Shown here: piece by piece, positions 29,501 to 38,741 of the stretch
How positions within the stretch are numbered: the stretch's first letter is position 1
Layout of the letters: every line of letters begins with the position of its first letter
NCBI GenBank assembly: GCA_023150555.1
Contig: JAKLKQ010000001.1
Coordinates: forward strand, 1 to 64,000
Length of the DNA: 64,000 bases
Direction: 5' to 3'
Source of the DNA: Planctomycetota bacterium
GTDB taxonomy: Bacteria; Planctomycetota; SZUA-567; H5-PLA8
The notes under the pieces: generated by a model
Databases searched by the model: none
The model's input: only the letters and a program-made list of their open reading frames with translations
Told to the model about the DNA's origin: nothing
Made by a program: the position numbers and the translations under genes

Positions 29501-30356
29501 GCTGGCGCGGCTGCCCGACGGCGAACGCCGCTTCGAGGACCGCATGGACGACGGCACGCCGATCGTCGTGACGCTGATCAAGCGCGGCGAGACGGCGGTG
29601 CTCGACTTCGCAGGCACCGGCCCGGTCAGCCGCGGCAACCTGAACGCGAACCCGGCCATCGTGCGCAGCGCGGTGCTGTACTGCCTGCGCTGCCTGATCG
29701 ACGAGGACATCCCGCTCAACGGCGGCGTGCTGGCGCCGGTGACGATTCGCATTCCGGAGGGCATCCTCAATCCGCCCGCGCATCCGGACCCCGCGCGCTG
29801 CCCGGCGGTGATCGGCGGCAACGTCGAGACCAGCCAGCGCGTCGTGGACGTGGTGCTGGGCGCGCTGGGCCTCTGCGCGGCCAGCCAGGGAACGATGAAC
29901 AACTTCGCCTTCGGCGACGCGAGTTTCGGGTACTACGAGACGATCTGCGGCGGCGCGGGCGCGGGGCCGGGCTTCTGCGGCGCCGATGCCGTGCACACAC
30001 ACATGACCAACACGCGCCTGACCGATCCGGAAGTTCTCGAGGCGCGTTACCCGGTGCGGCTGCAGCGGTTCGCGATCCGGAAAGGCTCGGGCGGGGCGGG
30101 GAAGCACCGAGGCGGCGACGGCATCGTGCGCGAGGTCGAGTTCCTCAAGCCCGCCGAGGCCGCGATCCTCAGCAACCGCCGAACGACTGCGCCTTACGGC
30201 CTGGCCGGCGGCAAGCCGGGCGCTTCGGGGAGGAATCTTTTGAAGCGTGTGGGTTCTGAAAAGGCCGAGGCGTTGCCGTGGCTCGCGCAGGTCCAGATAG
30301 CTCCCGGCGACGCCATCATCATCGAGACGCCCGGCGGCGGCGGCTATGGAAGCTGA
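26547..30356 (+). CDS. Hydantoinase/5-oxoprolinase family protein, fused HyuA+HyuB-type
   Basis: '[18 protein letters not shown]' start, '[16 protein letters not shown]', HyuB part '[39 protein letters not shown]', C-term '[12 protein letters not shown]'. Confidence 0.93.
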   Translation: MAKSGWKFWIDVGGTFTDVVACRPDGTLVTDKLLSSGRLKGRAGAGSGPSLLVDERRRGEAQGLYVGYTMVLLNAQGGEAARATVARFDGDSGRLELDADAAPIKPGADYELFSGEPAPVVAIRRLLGKRLSEAISGIEVRLGTTRGTNALLERKGAPTAWVTTRGFGDLLRIGSQERPELFRLDIRKPEALFREVVELDERIAADGIVLEPLDPKRVHAALAGLKAKGIASLAVCLLNSYRNDAHERIVAGVAKDLGFDDAHLSISSAVSPTIKMVSRGDTTVLDAYLTPVVRDYVGSIQRALQGASLRLLTSAGGLVGAEFFTGRDSILSGPAGGMVGFSRAAQAAGFPKAIGFDMGGTSTDVSRFEGQYEYQFETRKAGVRVVAPMLAVETVAAGGGSICAFDGQKLVVGPESAGADPGPACYGRGGPLAVTDLNVYLGKIPAETFPFPLDIAAIERRLNEVAERVEAATGKRMAPAELAEGFTRIANANMAAPIKQISIARGYDVREYTLVCFGGAGGQHACAIARSLGMPKVLLHPYAGVLSAFGMGLADVKKFGVRSVLAACSDETLTRVRVEFKAMETELRAQLCEEGIAEANIQPPRRMLEMRYAGQSAAILVDEEPGADYAASFERRHEALFGHAQHGRAVEVVTARMELGGTLDKVPSPWQEPVARTVQPSRTKKVLFGGQEHAAGLFVREELRAGDSFDGLAIVVERIGTVVVDPGWRAEMTGRGDLVLTDLEGRARQTSSGSTAEADPVQLEIFNNHFASIAEQMGVTLQKTSLSTNVKERLDFSCAIFTAKGELVANAPHVPVHLGAMGACVQCLLEDVPDLKPGDVLVTNDPFRGGSHLPDVTVVTPVHDAKGRLLFFTGSRAHHAEMGGKRPGSLVPDATSLADEGVLIRHFKVLDGGASCEAGLREILAGGPHPSRAPDENLADIRAQIAANRTGARELQAMLERYGSGVVLAYMNHIRAAAERKMRAALARLPDGERRFEDRMDDGTPIVVTLIKRGETAVLDFAGTGPVSRGNLNANPAIVRSAVLYCLRCLIDEDIPLNGGVLAPVTIRIPEGILNPPAHPDPARCPAVIGGNVETSQRVVDVVLGALGLCAASQGTMNNFAFGDASFGYYETICGGAGAGPGFCGADAVHTHMTNTRLTDPEVLEARYPVRLQRFAIRKGSGGAGKHRGGDGIVREVEFLKPAEAAILSNRRTTAPYGLAGGKPGASGRNLLKRVGSEKAEALPWLAQVQIAPGDAIIIETPGGGGYGS

Positions 30357-31070
30357 ACCGGAATCTCCTGGTTGACTGACCACGTGGCGCTTCCTCGGGC
30401 GGGCCCTTCATAATAAGGTTCACAGTATACGCCCAGCTGCCATCCATAAACCCATCGCTAACCATCAGCGCCATGCACCTGCTGAGGTGGAATCGGAGCC
30501 AGGGGAACTTCCTGAATGACTTCTTCGTCACGTTGCGAGGCCTCATGCTTCAGGCATTCCTCGCGCCACTAAATCGTACCCGCATCTCATTGCCCATTTT
30601 GAAGGAGACAGATCTCCGTATTGGTAATGCAAGCGGCTCTCCCGTCCTCGGGTCCGCCCGATCTTAGTTTTACAGTCGTGGACCCGGAAGACGCCGAATT
30701 CCCTAAACTCAATTCGACGCGAGCGCACTACATTCGCGAGCCCCTGGCGGCGCCGACGACAGAGAGCTCGCCCATAAGCTCGTCGGAGTCGGCAACGGCA
30801 GGGGCGGTCGCCAACCAACAGGCGTCCGCAAAGTAGGCGATCAACGGACCGGAGGAATACTGGGATCTGTCAACTCAAGTACCGTTCAGGACAAGCTGAA
30901 TCGCTCATCGCGCCTTACCCGCATGCGTTGTGCCCCATGCGACTGGTAAAGTGGGATTTTTTCAAGGTAGCCCATTAGACTATTTCCAATTCCCTTCATT
31001 AGCTCGATGCTATAACTTAAAGTCGTGCCACCTCTCTCACTGAGCCACACACTATTCGAGGTCGGTGAAG

Positions 31071-31850
31071 ATGGAAAACAAGATCCGTGCACTAAAGGAA
31101 CGCGAGAAAGAGCTTCGCTGTCTCTACCGTGTTCACGAGATCGTCTCCAAACAAGACCAGTCGCCCGCCCATACCTTTCTCGCCATCCTCGAGGCAGTCC
31201 CCGCGGGTTGGCAACGTCCGGCCAAAACCGGGGGGAAAATCGAGTACCTCGGTCGAAACTATGTGGGACCGGGTTATTCGTCCAGCGGTCGTTCGCTCAC
31301 AGCTCCCATTCGATTGGGAGGAGTGGTCGTCGGCGAAGTCGTCGTCTCGGTCGCCGTGACGGAGAGCGGTGGAAAGGCTGCCTTCCTCAAAGAAGAAATA
31401 GAACTTCTTGAAAGCATCGCCCGACTGCTGGGTGAATATCTAGACCGGAAGCATACGGAACTGCTGGCTGGTAAAGTGCAGGTGAAAGACGTTCACTGGC
31501 GCTGGCGTGAACGGTATGCGGAGGCCCTTGCCTCTTCCCTCGATGCGGATCGATTTGGCATTACGACGGTATACTTGAGCGGAAGCACCGCAAGGGGCGA
31601 AGCTGGCCCGGGAAGCGACATCGATCTTGTCATTGTCTGCCAAGGATCCGAATCGCAGCGCCATGAACTTGGGGCCTGGCTCGAAGGCTGGAGTCTGTGT
31701 CTCGCGGAGCTTGTCTTACAGCAGACCGGATACGCTTTTCCGGACGGTATCCTCAACGTAGAATGGACAAACCAGACGCCTGACCTTATGCGTCGTGCGG
31801 AACTGAGGGCGTTGCCGCTCGGAAATCGAAGCGATCTATCTCGAGAGTAA
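31071..31850 (+). CDS. GAF-like domain fused to minimal nucleotidyltransferase domain
   Basis: C-terminal 'VYLSGSTARGEAGPGSDIDLVIVCQGSE' (GSx10DxD polymerase-beta superfamily motif); N-terminal sensor-like 'LKEEIELLESIARLLGEYLDRK'. Confidence 0.65.
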   Translation: MENKIRALKEREKELRCLYRVHEIVSKQDQSPAHTFLAILEAVPAGWQRPAKTGGKIEYLGRNYVGPGYSSSGRSLTAPIRLGGVVVGEVVVSVAVTESGGKAAFLKEEIELLESIARLLGEYLDRKHTELLAGKVQVKDVHWRWRERYAEALASSLDADRFGITTVYLSGSTARGEAGPGSDIDLVIVCQGSESQRHELGAWLEGWSLCLAELVLQQTGYAFPDGILNVEWTNQTPDLMRRAELRALPLGNRSDLSRE

Positions 31851-31900
31851 TTGTCCTTTTTCAAGCTCTGATCGCAGCTTTCCGTCGTTCTTTACTGAGT

Positions 31901-31979
31901 TGTCCAGCGACAATTGTTCTTCCCGTCGACGACAATTAGAATTCCTGGTTGAGGCACGGGTAGGATCGACAGTTCTCCG
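31901..31979 (+). repeat. 79-bp IS-end-like sequence, copy B
   Basis: Inverted copy of 13738-13816, 2 mismatches by eye. Confidence 0.75.
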
Positions 31980-32065
31980 CAAACGAGGTCTTCCAGCTTC
32001 GCAATAATGCTGGGCTGCCTGTCGGCGCCGAACTGCGCGGCACATCAACCGCCCGCTGGCGAGGC

Positions 32066-32422
32066 TTGGCCCCGGGCTCCCGAAAGGATCTCGGCTTTTT
32101 CTCGACCGGAGACCCCGCCGCCTACACCGTGCTCCTCTGCGAATCCGCCATCGACGCGGTCAGTGGACTGGCCATCTTCCACGATACCTTTTGCGTCTCC
32201 ACCTCCGGCGCCACCAACCACCCCCGCTGGCTGCATGCCCTGCTACGGCCCAACCGCCTCGTCTACTGCGGCTTCGATGCCGACGAGCCCGGTGATCGAC
32301 TCGCAAACGCGCTCATCGCCCAATTCCCCAACGTCCTGCGCCGGCGCCCAGCGGCACACGACTGGAACGACCAACTGCGCTTGCCGAACCAAGGGCACGG
32401 TCACCAACCGCCTACCGCCTGA
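32066..32422 (+). pseudogene. Toprim-domain fragment (DUF3991/Toprim-type mobile-element protein)
   Basis: 'VLLCESAIDAVSGLAIFHDTFCVSTSGATN...LVYCGFDADEPGDRLANAL...HDWNDQL' without N-terminal portion. Confidence 0.5.
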
Positions 32423-32522
32423 ATGATCCCGACCCCTCACGACCAGCTTTCAACTACCCAACCCACTACTTGAAAACCACTACCCGAAAAGAAAAAGCCG
32501 CCACGACCTCTTCACATCCAAA

Positions 32523-32566
32523 GGGTCAGTTCTGGCCAGCGCAAGTGGGTCAATTCCGAGTAGCGC
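32523..32566. repeat. IS21-like end remnant (two short direct repeats)
   Basis: GGGTCAGTTCTGGCCAGC / GGGTCAATTCCGAGTAGC adjacent to truncated sigma-factor fragment. Confidence 0.4.
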
Positions 32567-32935
32567 TATAGCCCTGCTCGATGCGCTGCGAAATTAGCTG
32601 CTGCGAGACGCCCAGCATCGAGGCGACCTCCTGCTGCCGCAGGCCCTCCATGAAATAGAGCATGATCGGGAGGCGCAGGCGCTCATCGATCTCGTCGAGC
32701 GCTCGCTGAACCTCGCCACGGATCTCGCGCCCAGGCTGAGCGGGCTGGTCCAGCCCTTTGCGCTGAATGAAGCTCTGCGGCTCGACTTTGCGCTTGCGGT
32801 CCGATCGGCGCTCGCGCCGGATCACCATCCGCGTGCGGTTGGTGATCAGGGCCAGGAACCAGGAGCGGAACGAGCCCGGCCCGCGGTCCACGAAGGTCGT
32901 GCGGTGTGCGAGCAATGACGACGAGCCAGTCACTT
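32567..32935 (-). pseudogene. ECF sigma-factor fragment (sigma2-4 region) truncated at the IS-like end
   Basis: 'FRSWFLALITNRTRMVIRRERRSDRKRK...RLPIMLYFMEGLRQQEVASMLGVSQQLISQRIEQGYS'. Confidence 0.6.
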
Positions 32936-33939
32936 TGTCCAAAGACCCTGAGCAGATGATCCATCGACAGAAAAACCGCCTGCAACGCGACCCATCGAAA
33001 CAGATTGCCTGGAAGATCGTCGCACCAGCGCCGACCGAGCAGGTTGTGCAGGCTCCCCGCGACAGTCGAGACCTCAGTTACGTGGCAAGCATGCAAGGGA
33101 TTCCAGCCAGCGCGATAGAGCAGACGGCAGAGGCTTTGGCGCGTGAAGTGATGCCGGTGCCTGGGTACGTCGCAACCAAACCAGTAGTTCCCGAACAAGC
33201 GGGCCGCCATGCCAGACGCATCAGGAACCGCAATCGCGAGATAGCCTCCAGGCCTCACCCTCTGCCGCATACCTCCCAATATTTCCAACGGACGCGGCAG
33301 GTGTTCGAGCACATGCCATAGCGTTAGGAGGTCATAGGGGCCGCCGGGAATTGGGCTCGATCCGATCTCACCGCAGGTAACGTCCGACCCGGAGTACATG
33401 CGTGCCTGCCGGACGCACTCTTCGTCCATTTCGATGCCGTAGCATCCGCAGCCAACCTTCTTCTTCAGGGCAACAAGGAATCCGCCGTTCCCACACCCGG
33501 CATCGAATACAGTCCACGCCTTCGAGATCTCTGGAATCCTTCGGCAGAGGAGATCGACCCGATTCTCCTCAATCTTCCGGACGAAATGGCTGAGCAACCG
33601 CTCCCTCCATGTGATACCTTTGGAAAATGACCGAACAACGTAGTTAGCTGGGTAGGCAACTGTCAGTGCCGCGGCACCAATGGGGCCCATCGTCTGCAAA
33701 TGACCGCAGGAAAGACACCGATCCACGAAAAATAGTCCAGGTGTACCGTGCAGCCTGTCTCGGTAAGGCCCATGGCGTCCTGCCAACACGGCGCCGCAGA
33801 TGCAGCAGGCGCTGGATGCCTCCAGGCTGGACTCGTTCGCCCGGGAACCTGCAGTTTTCAGAGAGAATCCGGAGGATCCGGACGGGACATCAGCAAGAGC
33901 TCTCATTAATGGCGACCTTTCGCAACTGGCCATCTCCAT
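32683..33939 (-). CDS. Class I SAM-dependent methyltransferase with N-terminal Cys4 zinc-ribbon-like segment; 3' part of the ORF is out-of-frame sigma-factor sequence
   Basis: 'CCICGAVLAGRHG...CLSCGHLQ', 'VFDAGCGNGGFLVALKKKVGCGCYGIEMDEECVRQAR', 'DLLTLWHVLEHLPRPLEILGGMRQRVRPGGYLAIAVPD'. Confidence 0.75.
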   Translation of the reverse strand: MEMASCERSPLMRALADVPSGSSGFSLKTAGSRANESSLEASSACCICGAVLAGRHGPYRDRLHGTPGLFFVDRCLSCGHLQTMGPIGAAALTVAYPANYVVRSFSKGITWRERLLSHFVRKIEENRVDLLCRRIPEISKAWTVFDAGCGNGGFLVALKKKVGCGCYGIEMDEECVRQARMYSGSDVTCGEIGSSPIPGGPYDLLTLWHVLEHLPRPLEILGGMRQRVRPGGYLAIAVPDASGMAARLFGNYWFGCDVPRHRHHFTRQSLCRLLYRAGWNPLHACHVTEVSTVAGSLHNLLGRRWCDDLPGNLFRWVALQAVFLSMDHLLRVFGQSDWLVVIARTPHDLRGPRAGLVPLLVPGPDHQPHADGDPARAPIGPQAQSRAAELHSAQRAGPARSAWARDPWRGSASARRDR

Positions 33940-33950
33940 CCAACGATCCT

Positions 33951-34580
33951 GCTACTTGGAGGAAGCAGGCGGCTCGTGACGCGCAGGCATCTCGACGAAT
34001 TCCAACTCTACTTTCTGCCCCGGACGTGGGCTTTCGAACTGATGTAGCTGGTGGGTACCGGTGCGCTTGTCCGGCGGGATCGCGTCGACCGCGTCTTGAA
34101 CCGCCTGTAAATCCGGCAGCTCGCCCGGCGAGATCTCCTCAATTTTGAGGTCGTCGATAAGAAAGGCGCCTCTGCAGATGAATATGAGCTGGCCTTTGGC
34201 ACATTCTTGATGGCGATCATCAGGTCACGCCACAGCCAAGCGGGCCAGGTCTTCGGAATTTCGCTTCGACAGTTTGCGTCCAGGGATAGAACGCAAAATG
34301 GTCTAATGGTCCCGATGATGTCGGCCGGATTCCCTGTATTGATGAAGTTGGAAGCCACCGTGACAGGCTTGTTGATGTTGAAAGTGCCGTTGTGACTGCC
34401 CGGAGAGACCAGAATGGTATCTCCGCCGCCGGCGGCATTGAGCGCGGCCTGGACAGTCGGGAAATCCTGAGGCACCCGATAGGGTGTCGCCGCCTGTGAA
34501 AAATGCGAAAGAAGAAGCAGGATCGCCAATATGGGAAGAAACTTGCGTCGCATCGTCGGTTCCTTTCGCTTGGTGATTGA
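33951..34580 (-). pseudogene. Secreted beta-helix-like N-terminus joined (in a different frame) to the C-terminus of another protein
   Basis: Signal peptide 'MRRKFLPILAILLLLSHFSQAATPYRVPQDFPTVQAALNAAGGGDTILVSPGSHNGTFNI', then other frame 'GAFLIDDLKIEEISPGELPDLQAVQDAVDAIPPDKRTG'. Confidence 0.5.
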
Positions 34581-34701
34581 GATTGCATCAACTCCTGTTG
34601 ACGTCGCCACAATCCGCCAAATGGGGATGCTTCCGATCTTTGCCGCTCTGACTTGTCCTGTCCGCCCCTACGAACCTGCTCGTCGTCGTCTTATGCATAG
34701 A

Positions 34702-35961
34702 TCAACTCGTTTCGCGAACGGGTTCCGGCCGTCCGAACGGGGGCGCAGATGAAGCGCGCGCCGGCAAGCGACGGGTGACTCTCAAGTGCTCCACGATCAG
34801 TTGCCCGGCGCGGCTTCCGGCGTCCGCTTCTTGGAGGAGGTCCGCGAAGCGTTCGGCGCGGGCTCGGTACTTCGGAGAATTCAAAACGGATTGGATCGTC
34901 TCCCGTAGCGCCGAGTCCGTCACCTTCCACAGGCCCTTGCCCAACTCCAATTGCTCGATTCGGTGGACGTTGAATTCCTGTTCATAGAAGCGCGGTACGG
35001 CGACCACAGGGCGTCCGGTGCTCAAGGCCTGGTAGACGGTTCCGTTTCCACCGTGGCAAACGACCAGGTCGCTGCGCCGCGCCATATCGATGCCCGGCGC
35101 CATGGGTAGCGCGTTGAATCCGGCGGGCAGATTCGTGTCCGTCGAACCACCGACGATGACTTGAATGGGTAATCCGTCGAGCGCATTCACAAGATGGCTC
35201 AGCAGGCCGGCGCGGCCGGTGCTTCCGCACGAAAAGTAGAGAACCGGCGCGGCCGGGTCGAGTGCCGGCAGACCGAGCGAGCCTGCCGCGTCCGGCTGCC
35301 AGAGGATCGGACCGATGACGGCGACGTTGGGCGGAAGGGCGCGTACGGGAAATAGGTCTGGATGGTCGGCTAGCAGCGTGAGCGTGCGGCCAAGGAGTGC
35401 GTCGAGGACGTCCCGCCAGGGAGCGAGTCCCCAGCGCCGCCTTTCCCGGTTGAACGGTCGTGAGGCCATTCGGAGCAACGCCGTTCTTGCGGCGGGATAC
35501 AGGGACCGTCCAAACATCCGCGCGAGCGGCATGGTCCGGGGCGGTTCGAGCGGCGAGGCGTCGAAACGGGTCAGGTAGGTGTTGACCAGCGCGCAGTGGT
35601 CGATGCCGAGCAGCTCTGTGGAGATCCCGGCTGTCGGACGCATGTCACTCACCACCATGTCCGGTCGGATCCGGCTCATGCATTCGAGTTCCGCATCGAC
35701 GTAGGCGCGAACGAGGGCGTTGTCGTAGTAGCAGCCGTACTTTCGCGCGCGTTCCATCTGCCCCGGCGTACCGGAGGTGAGGAGCGGATGGCACGAAAAA
35801 CCGTAGCGCTTGACCATGGGGGCGAAACGGCCGCCGCACGCGAAAACCACCCTGAGGCCTTCCTCCCTCAGATGCCGGCCGAGCACCAACAGGCGCGAGA
35901 CATGAGAAAGGTAGTTGCCTTCCGGAAGCAGCAGAACGGTGCGTCGCTTGGCCTGGATCAT
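34702..35961 (-). CDS. UDP-glucuronosyl/UDP-glucosyltransferase-like (GT1/MGT) glycosyltransferase
   Basis: 'MARRSDLVVCHGGNGTVYQALSTGRPVVAVPRFYEQEFNVHRIEQLELG'. Confidence 0.85.
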   Translation of the reverse strand: MIQAKRRTVLLLPEGNYLSHVSRLLVLGRHLREEGLRVVFACGGRFAPMVKRYGFSCHPLLTSGTPGQMERARKYGCYYDNALVRAYVDAELECMSRIRPDMVVSDMRPTAGISTELLGIDHCALVNTYLTRFDASPLEPPRTMPLARMFGRSLYPAARTALLRMASRPFNRERRRWGLAPWRDVLDALLGRTLTLLADHPDLFPVRALPPNVAVIGPILWQPDAAGSLGLPALDPAAPVLYFSCGSTGRAGLLSHLVNALDGLPIQVIVGGSTDTNLPAGFNALPMAPGIDMARRSDLVVCHGGNGTVYQALSTGRPVVAVPRFYEQEFNVHRIEQLELGKGLWKVTDSALRETIQSVLNSPKYRARAERFADLLQEADAGSRAGQLIVEHLRVTRRLPARASSAPPFGRPEPVRETS

Positions 35962-35993
35962 GCACGCTCCTTATTGCGCTGCCCCTTCGGTGC

Positions 35994-37457
35994 TCATCGA
36001 TTCTCGTAATCGATATAGGGCTGGGGCTTGGGATTGGTGCGTACCAGTTCCCGGACCCGGGCCCGCCAGGCGTCCTGCTCATCCTCCTTGAGCGAACGGA
36101 GGACAATGCGGGAGATCAGCAGGGCCCGCCCATTCATCCTCACGCGCAGGGGCTCCGGGGGCAGCGGCTTGTAATCGCAAAGGCGCACGACCTGGTCGTT
36201 GACCAGCAACACCAGAAAGTCGTCGACGAAGATCCATGTGAAGTCCGCGGGCTTGTTTCGGACCAGGGGCTCGGGTAATCGGCGGTCGAAATAGATTCGC
36301 GAAAGGAGCCGGTGGCCTTGCGCGGTCCATTCGGCGCCGATGGTGAAGTCCTTGCCGGGTGCGGCAATAGCTTTGATGGCGTAAGCCTGTTGTCCGGGCA
36401 CTTCAGGCAAAGTCCATTCGGAGACTCTGTTCTGGGCAACCCGCCACCCCAGGGGATCGCTCTCCAATGTCAGCGCGCGCTCCTGAGCCTCGATACCGTT
36501 CAGGACTCGGTCGGCCGCTTTCCAGTCGAAGTAGATGGCACCGTCCAGCCTTGGGGACGTGCCGGCTGGTTGGGCGAGTCGATTCGTATCGGGAGCACTT
36601 GCGTGTTCAGGTGCCTGGGACGGTTCTTGTGACCGCGCCGGCCACAGGAACACGGTGCCTAGGCCGGCGGCGAGGACGAGTGCCGTGCCGGCCAATACGG
36701 CCGGAAGGGCCGCGATTCCGTGAGCGGTTGGCGCTTGGGTTCTTGAGGAACGCCGCGAGGCGCCAGCGTCTGCCTTGGCCGGCTTCACCCATGAGCGGTT
36801 GCCGACTAGCGAATCGACCAATTGCGGGGACGGTTGTTTGCCGCTGAAAATCGTGCCCGCCAAGTTTTCCGGAGTGCATAACGGCACTGCCGTCGCGAGG
36901 CCCACCGTCCCCAGGTGCGCCTTCAGCTTCTGGAGCCCATCCTCCAACCGGTACGAGATGGCCTGTTGAGTGATGCCCAGCTCCTGTCCGATCTCCTTCT
37001 GGCTCATTCCTGCACCGTAGTACATCACCATCACCAGTCGGTGGATTTGCGGTAGGGTATGCAGACCTTCCTGCAACGCATGGCACGCTTCGGCAATCGC
37101 GGCCTTGTCCAGGGGCGATTCGGAGTCGGGCGCGGGCACGTTGTGGATTTCCTCCAGGCTGGGATCGGCTTGCGGATTGCGCTTCAGTTGACGCAGGCTT
37201 TCGCGAGCCGTGATGCGCAGCAGCCAGTTCCGCACGCTTCCGGTGCTGCGGTAGGACGAAGCATACCGCCACGCCCGTATGCACGCTTCTTGCACGGCAT
37301 CATCGGCCAGTTCGCGATTCCGCGTAATCTGCCAGGCCAGGCTGAAGGCCTTGGCATGATGTCGGACGACGAGTTGCGCGAACGCCTCCTGGTCCTGAGC
37401 ACACACGACCGCTTCAATCAGTACGTTGTCAGAGACGTCGTGGGGCTGGCCATCCAT
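35994..37457 (-). CDS. ECF sigma factor with C-terminal transmembrane segment and extracytoplasmic domain
   Basis: 'LAWQITRNRELADDAVQEACIRAWRYASSYRSTGSVRNWLLRITARESLRQLKR', 'MVMYYGAGMSQKEIGQELGITQQAISYRLEDGLQKLKAHL', TM 'IAALPAVLAGTALVLAAGLGTVFLW', C-terminal ~170 aa. Confidence 0.87.
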   Translation of the reverse strand: MDGQPHDVSDNVLIEAVVCAQDQEAFAQLVVRHHAKAFSLAWQITRNRELADDAVQEACIRAWRYASSYRSTGSVRNWLLRITARESLRQLKRNPQADPSLEEIHNVPAPDSESPLDKAAIAEACHALQEGLHTLPQIHRLVMVMYYGAGMSQKEIGQELGITQQAISYRLEDGLQKLKAHLGTVGLATAVPLCTPENLAGTIFSGKQPSPQLVDSLVGNRSWVKPAKADAGASRRSSRTQAPTAHGIAALPAVLAGTALVLAAGLGTVFLWPARSQEPSQAPEHASAPDTNRLAQPAGTSPRLDGAIYFDWKAADRVLNGIEAQERALTLESDPLGWRVAQNRVSEWTLPEVPGQQAYAIKAIAAPGKDFTIGAEWTAQGHRLLSRIYFDRRLPEPLVRNKPADFTWIFVDDFLVLLVNDQVVRLCDYKPLPPEPLRVRMNGRALLISRIVLRSLKEDEQDAWRARVRELVRTNPKPQPYIDYENR

Positions 37458-37575
37458 GAAGCGGTCCCTTGCCGGTGCCGGTGTGCTTCTAGTACTTGGA
37501 CCACGGCCTCTTCGAATACCACAAACAAATCCAGGTAGAATCTATAGATAGTGTAATTACTTTTGAGTCTATGGG

Positions 37576-38085
37576 TTACATGCTTTGCGGCAAGGAGGCA
37601 AGGACACCGCGCGCCTTATCGCTTAACCAGATGGAGTTTCGATCCAAACCCGCCTCGGCAGCGGCCCAATGCGTGGTCAACGGGTTCTTTGGGATGCCGC
37701 CGAAGACTTTTTTATCAGCGCCTGCGGCGGCGCGTGAGGCGCGGATATGCGTGCCGTCGATGCACCACTGGTTCCAGTCGATGTGGCCTTCACGGTCGAG
37801 GCGAATCTGCAACGCGTCCAGAATACGCTGGAAGACCCCGGCCTTACGCCAACGCGAGAAGGTGTTGTACATGGTTTTCCAAGGGCCAAAGCGCTCCGGC
37901 AGATCGCGCCATGGCGCACCAGTATGCAGCAGCCAGAACATGGCATTTAGCATGGTGCGCGGATCCCTGGACTTACGACCCGTTCGGGGTCGCGGCAGCA
38001 ATGGCTCAACCAAAGCCCACTGTTCGTCTGAAAGTTCGTGCCGTTTCATGCGATTACCTCCAGATGCCTGGAGGTGTTTCGTCAT
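37576..38085 (-). mobile_element. Partial IS5-family transposase (orfA-type)
   Basis: 'HELSDEQWALVEPLLPRPRTGRKSRDPRTMLNAMFWLLHTGAPWRDLPERFGPWKTMYNTFSRWRKAGVFQRIL...WCIDGTHIRASRAAAGADKK'; no catalytic C-terminal half found. Confidence 0.8.
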
Positions 38086-38604
38086 TTCAGCGGCAAAAAA
38101 TGAGTTTCGGGACAGAACCTAGTGGCCGAGCACGCTTGATTTGATGGGTAGGCGCCGAGTGATTTTGGCCGTGATCGAGGCGCGCGAAGTGGAGGCGTAT
38201 CAGGAAGATTCGCCAAACGTAGCGCAACGAAGAGCACGGCCAAAAGCGCCGGCGAAACCCCCAAGATCAAGCGTGTCCGACCACTAGACTCGGACTTCAA
38301 GGATCGGTTGATCGGTGCTGCTGATCAGCGGACGGGTTAATGCAGTTATCCGTGAAGGCAAGCACTTTTCTGCGGACCTTCGACGGCGCCGAATTGAAGT
38401 CGTTGTATCCCTCCACTAGCTAGCCGCGAAATACGGTGGGGGGCCTAACTGTGTGGTGCCACCAGATTTTCCTTGTGGCGGGTTTGTGGCGGTTAGGTGA
38501 ATTTCCAGAGATGCAAGGACAAGGGCCTTGATTCTCAGACAATTGTAATGTATTGTACGGACTCAACTTGAAGCGGCCGTGGATAGCATTGTTTCCATTT
38601 CAGA

Positions 38605-38624
38605 GAATCCCACCCTCTCCGCCA
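38605..38624 (+). other. tRNA-Ser 3'-end remnant (possible att site)
   Basis: GAATCCCACCCTCTCCGCCA equals a T-arm 3' side + acceptor + CCA of a bacterial tRNA-Ser, with no tRNA body upstream. Confidence 0.55.
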
Positions 38625-38741
38625 CTTTTTCGCCTTCGTAACTGCCATCTGCGCCGGATCTTGCAACCTTCGCCGTAACATGTGCGCGCCGCGCGCTGTC
38701 CATTCCTCCGAGTGGCTATTGCCCTTCGGAGGAACGCCGCC

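Noticed and set aside
28319-30259. 646-aa plus-strand ORF (and 567-aa minus ORF 28680-30383) overlapping the oxoprolinase
   Set aside because: Arg/Ala-rich out-of-frame translations of the real 1269-aa hydantoinase gene
30384-31064. Short ORFs between the oxoprolinase and the nucleotidyltransferase gene
   Set aside because: No recognisable motif, no RBS, short; treated as intergenic or decayed sequence
37496-38144. Plus-strand ORFs opposite the IS5-like transposase
   Set aside because: Minus-strand frame carries the IS5-family transposase motifs; the plus-strand frames are shadows
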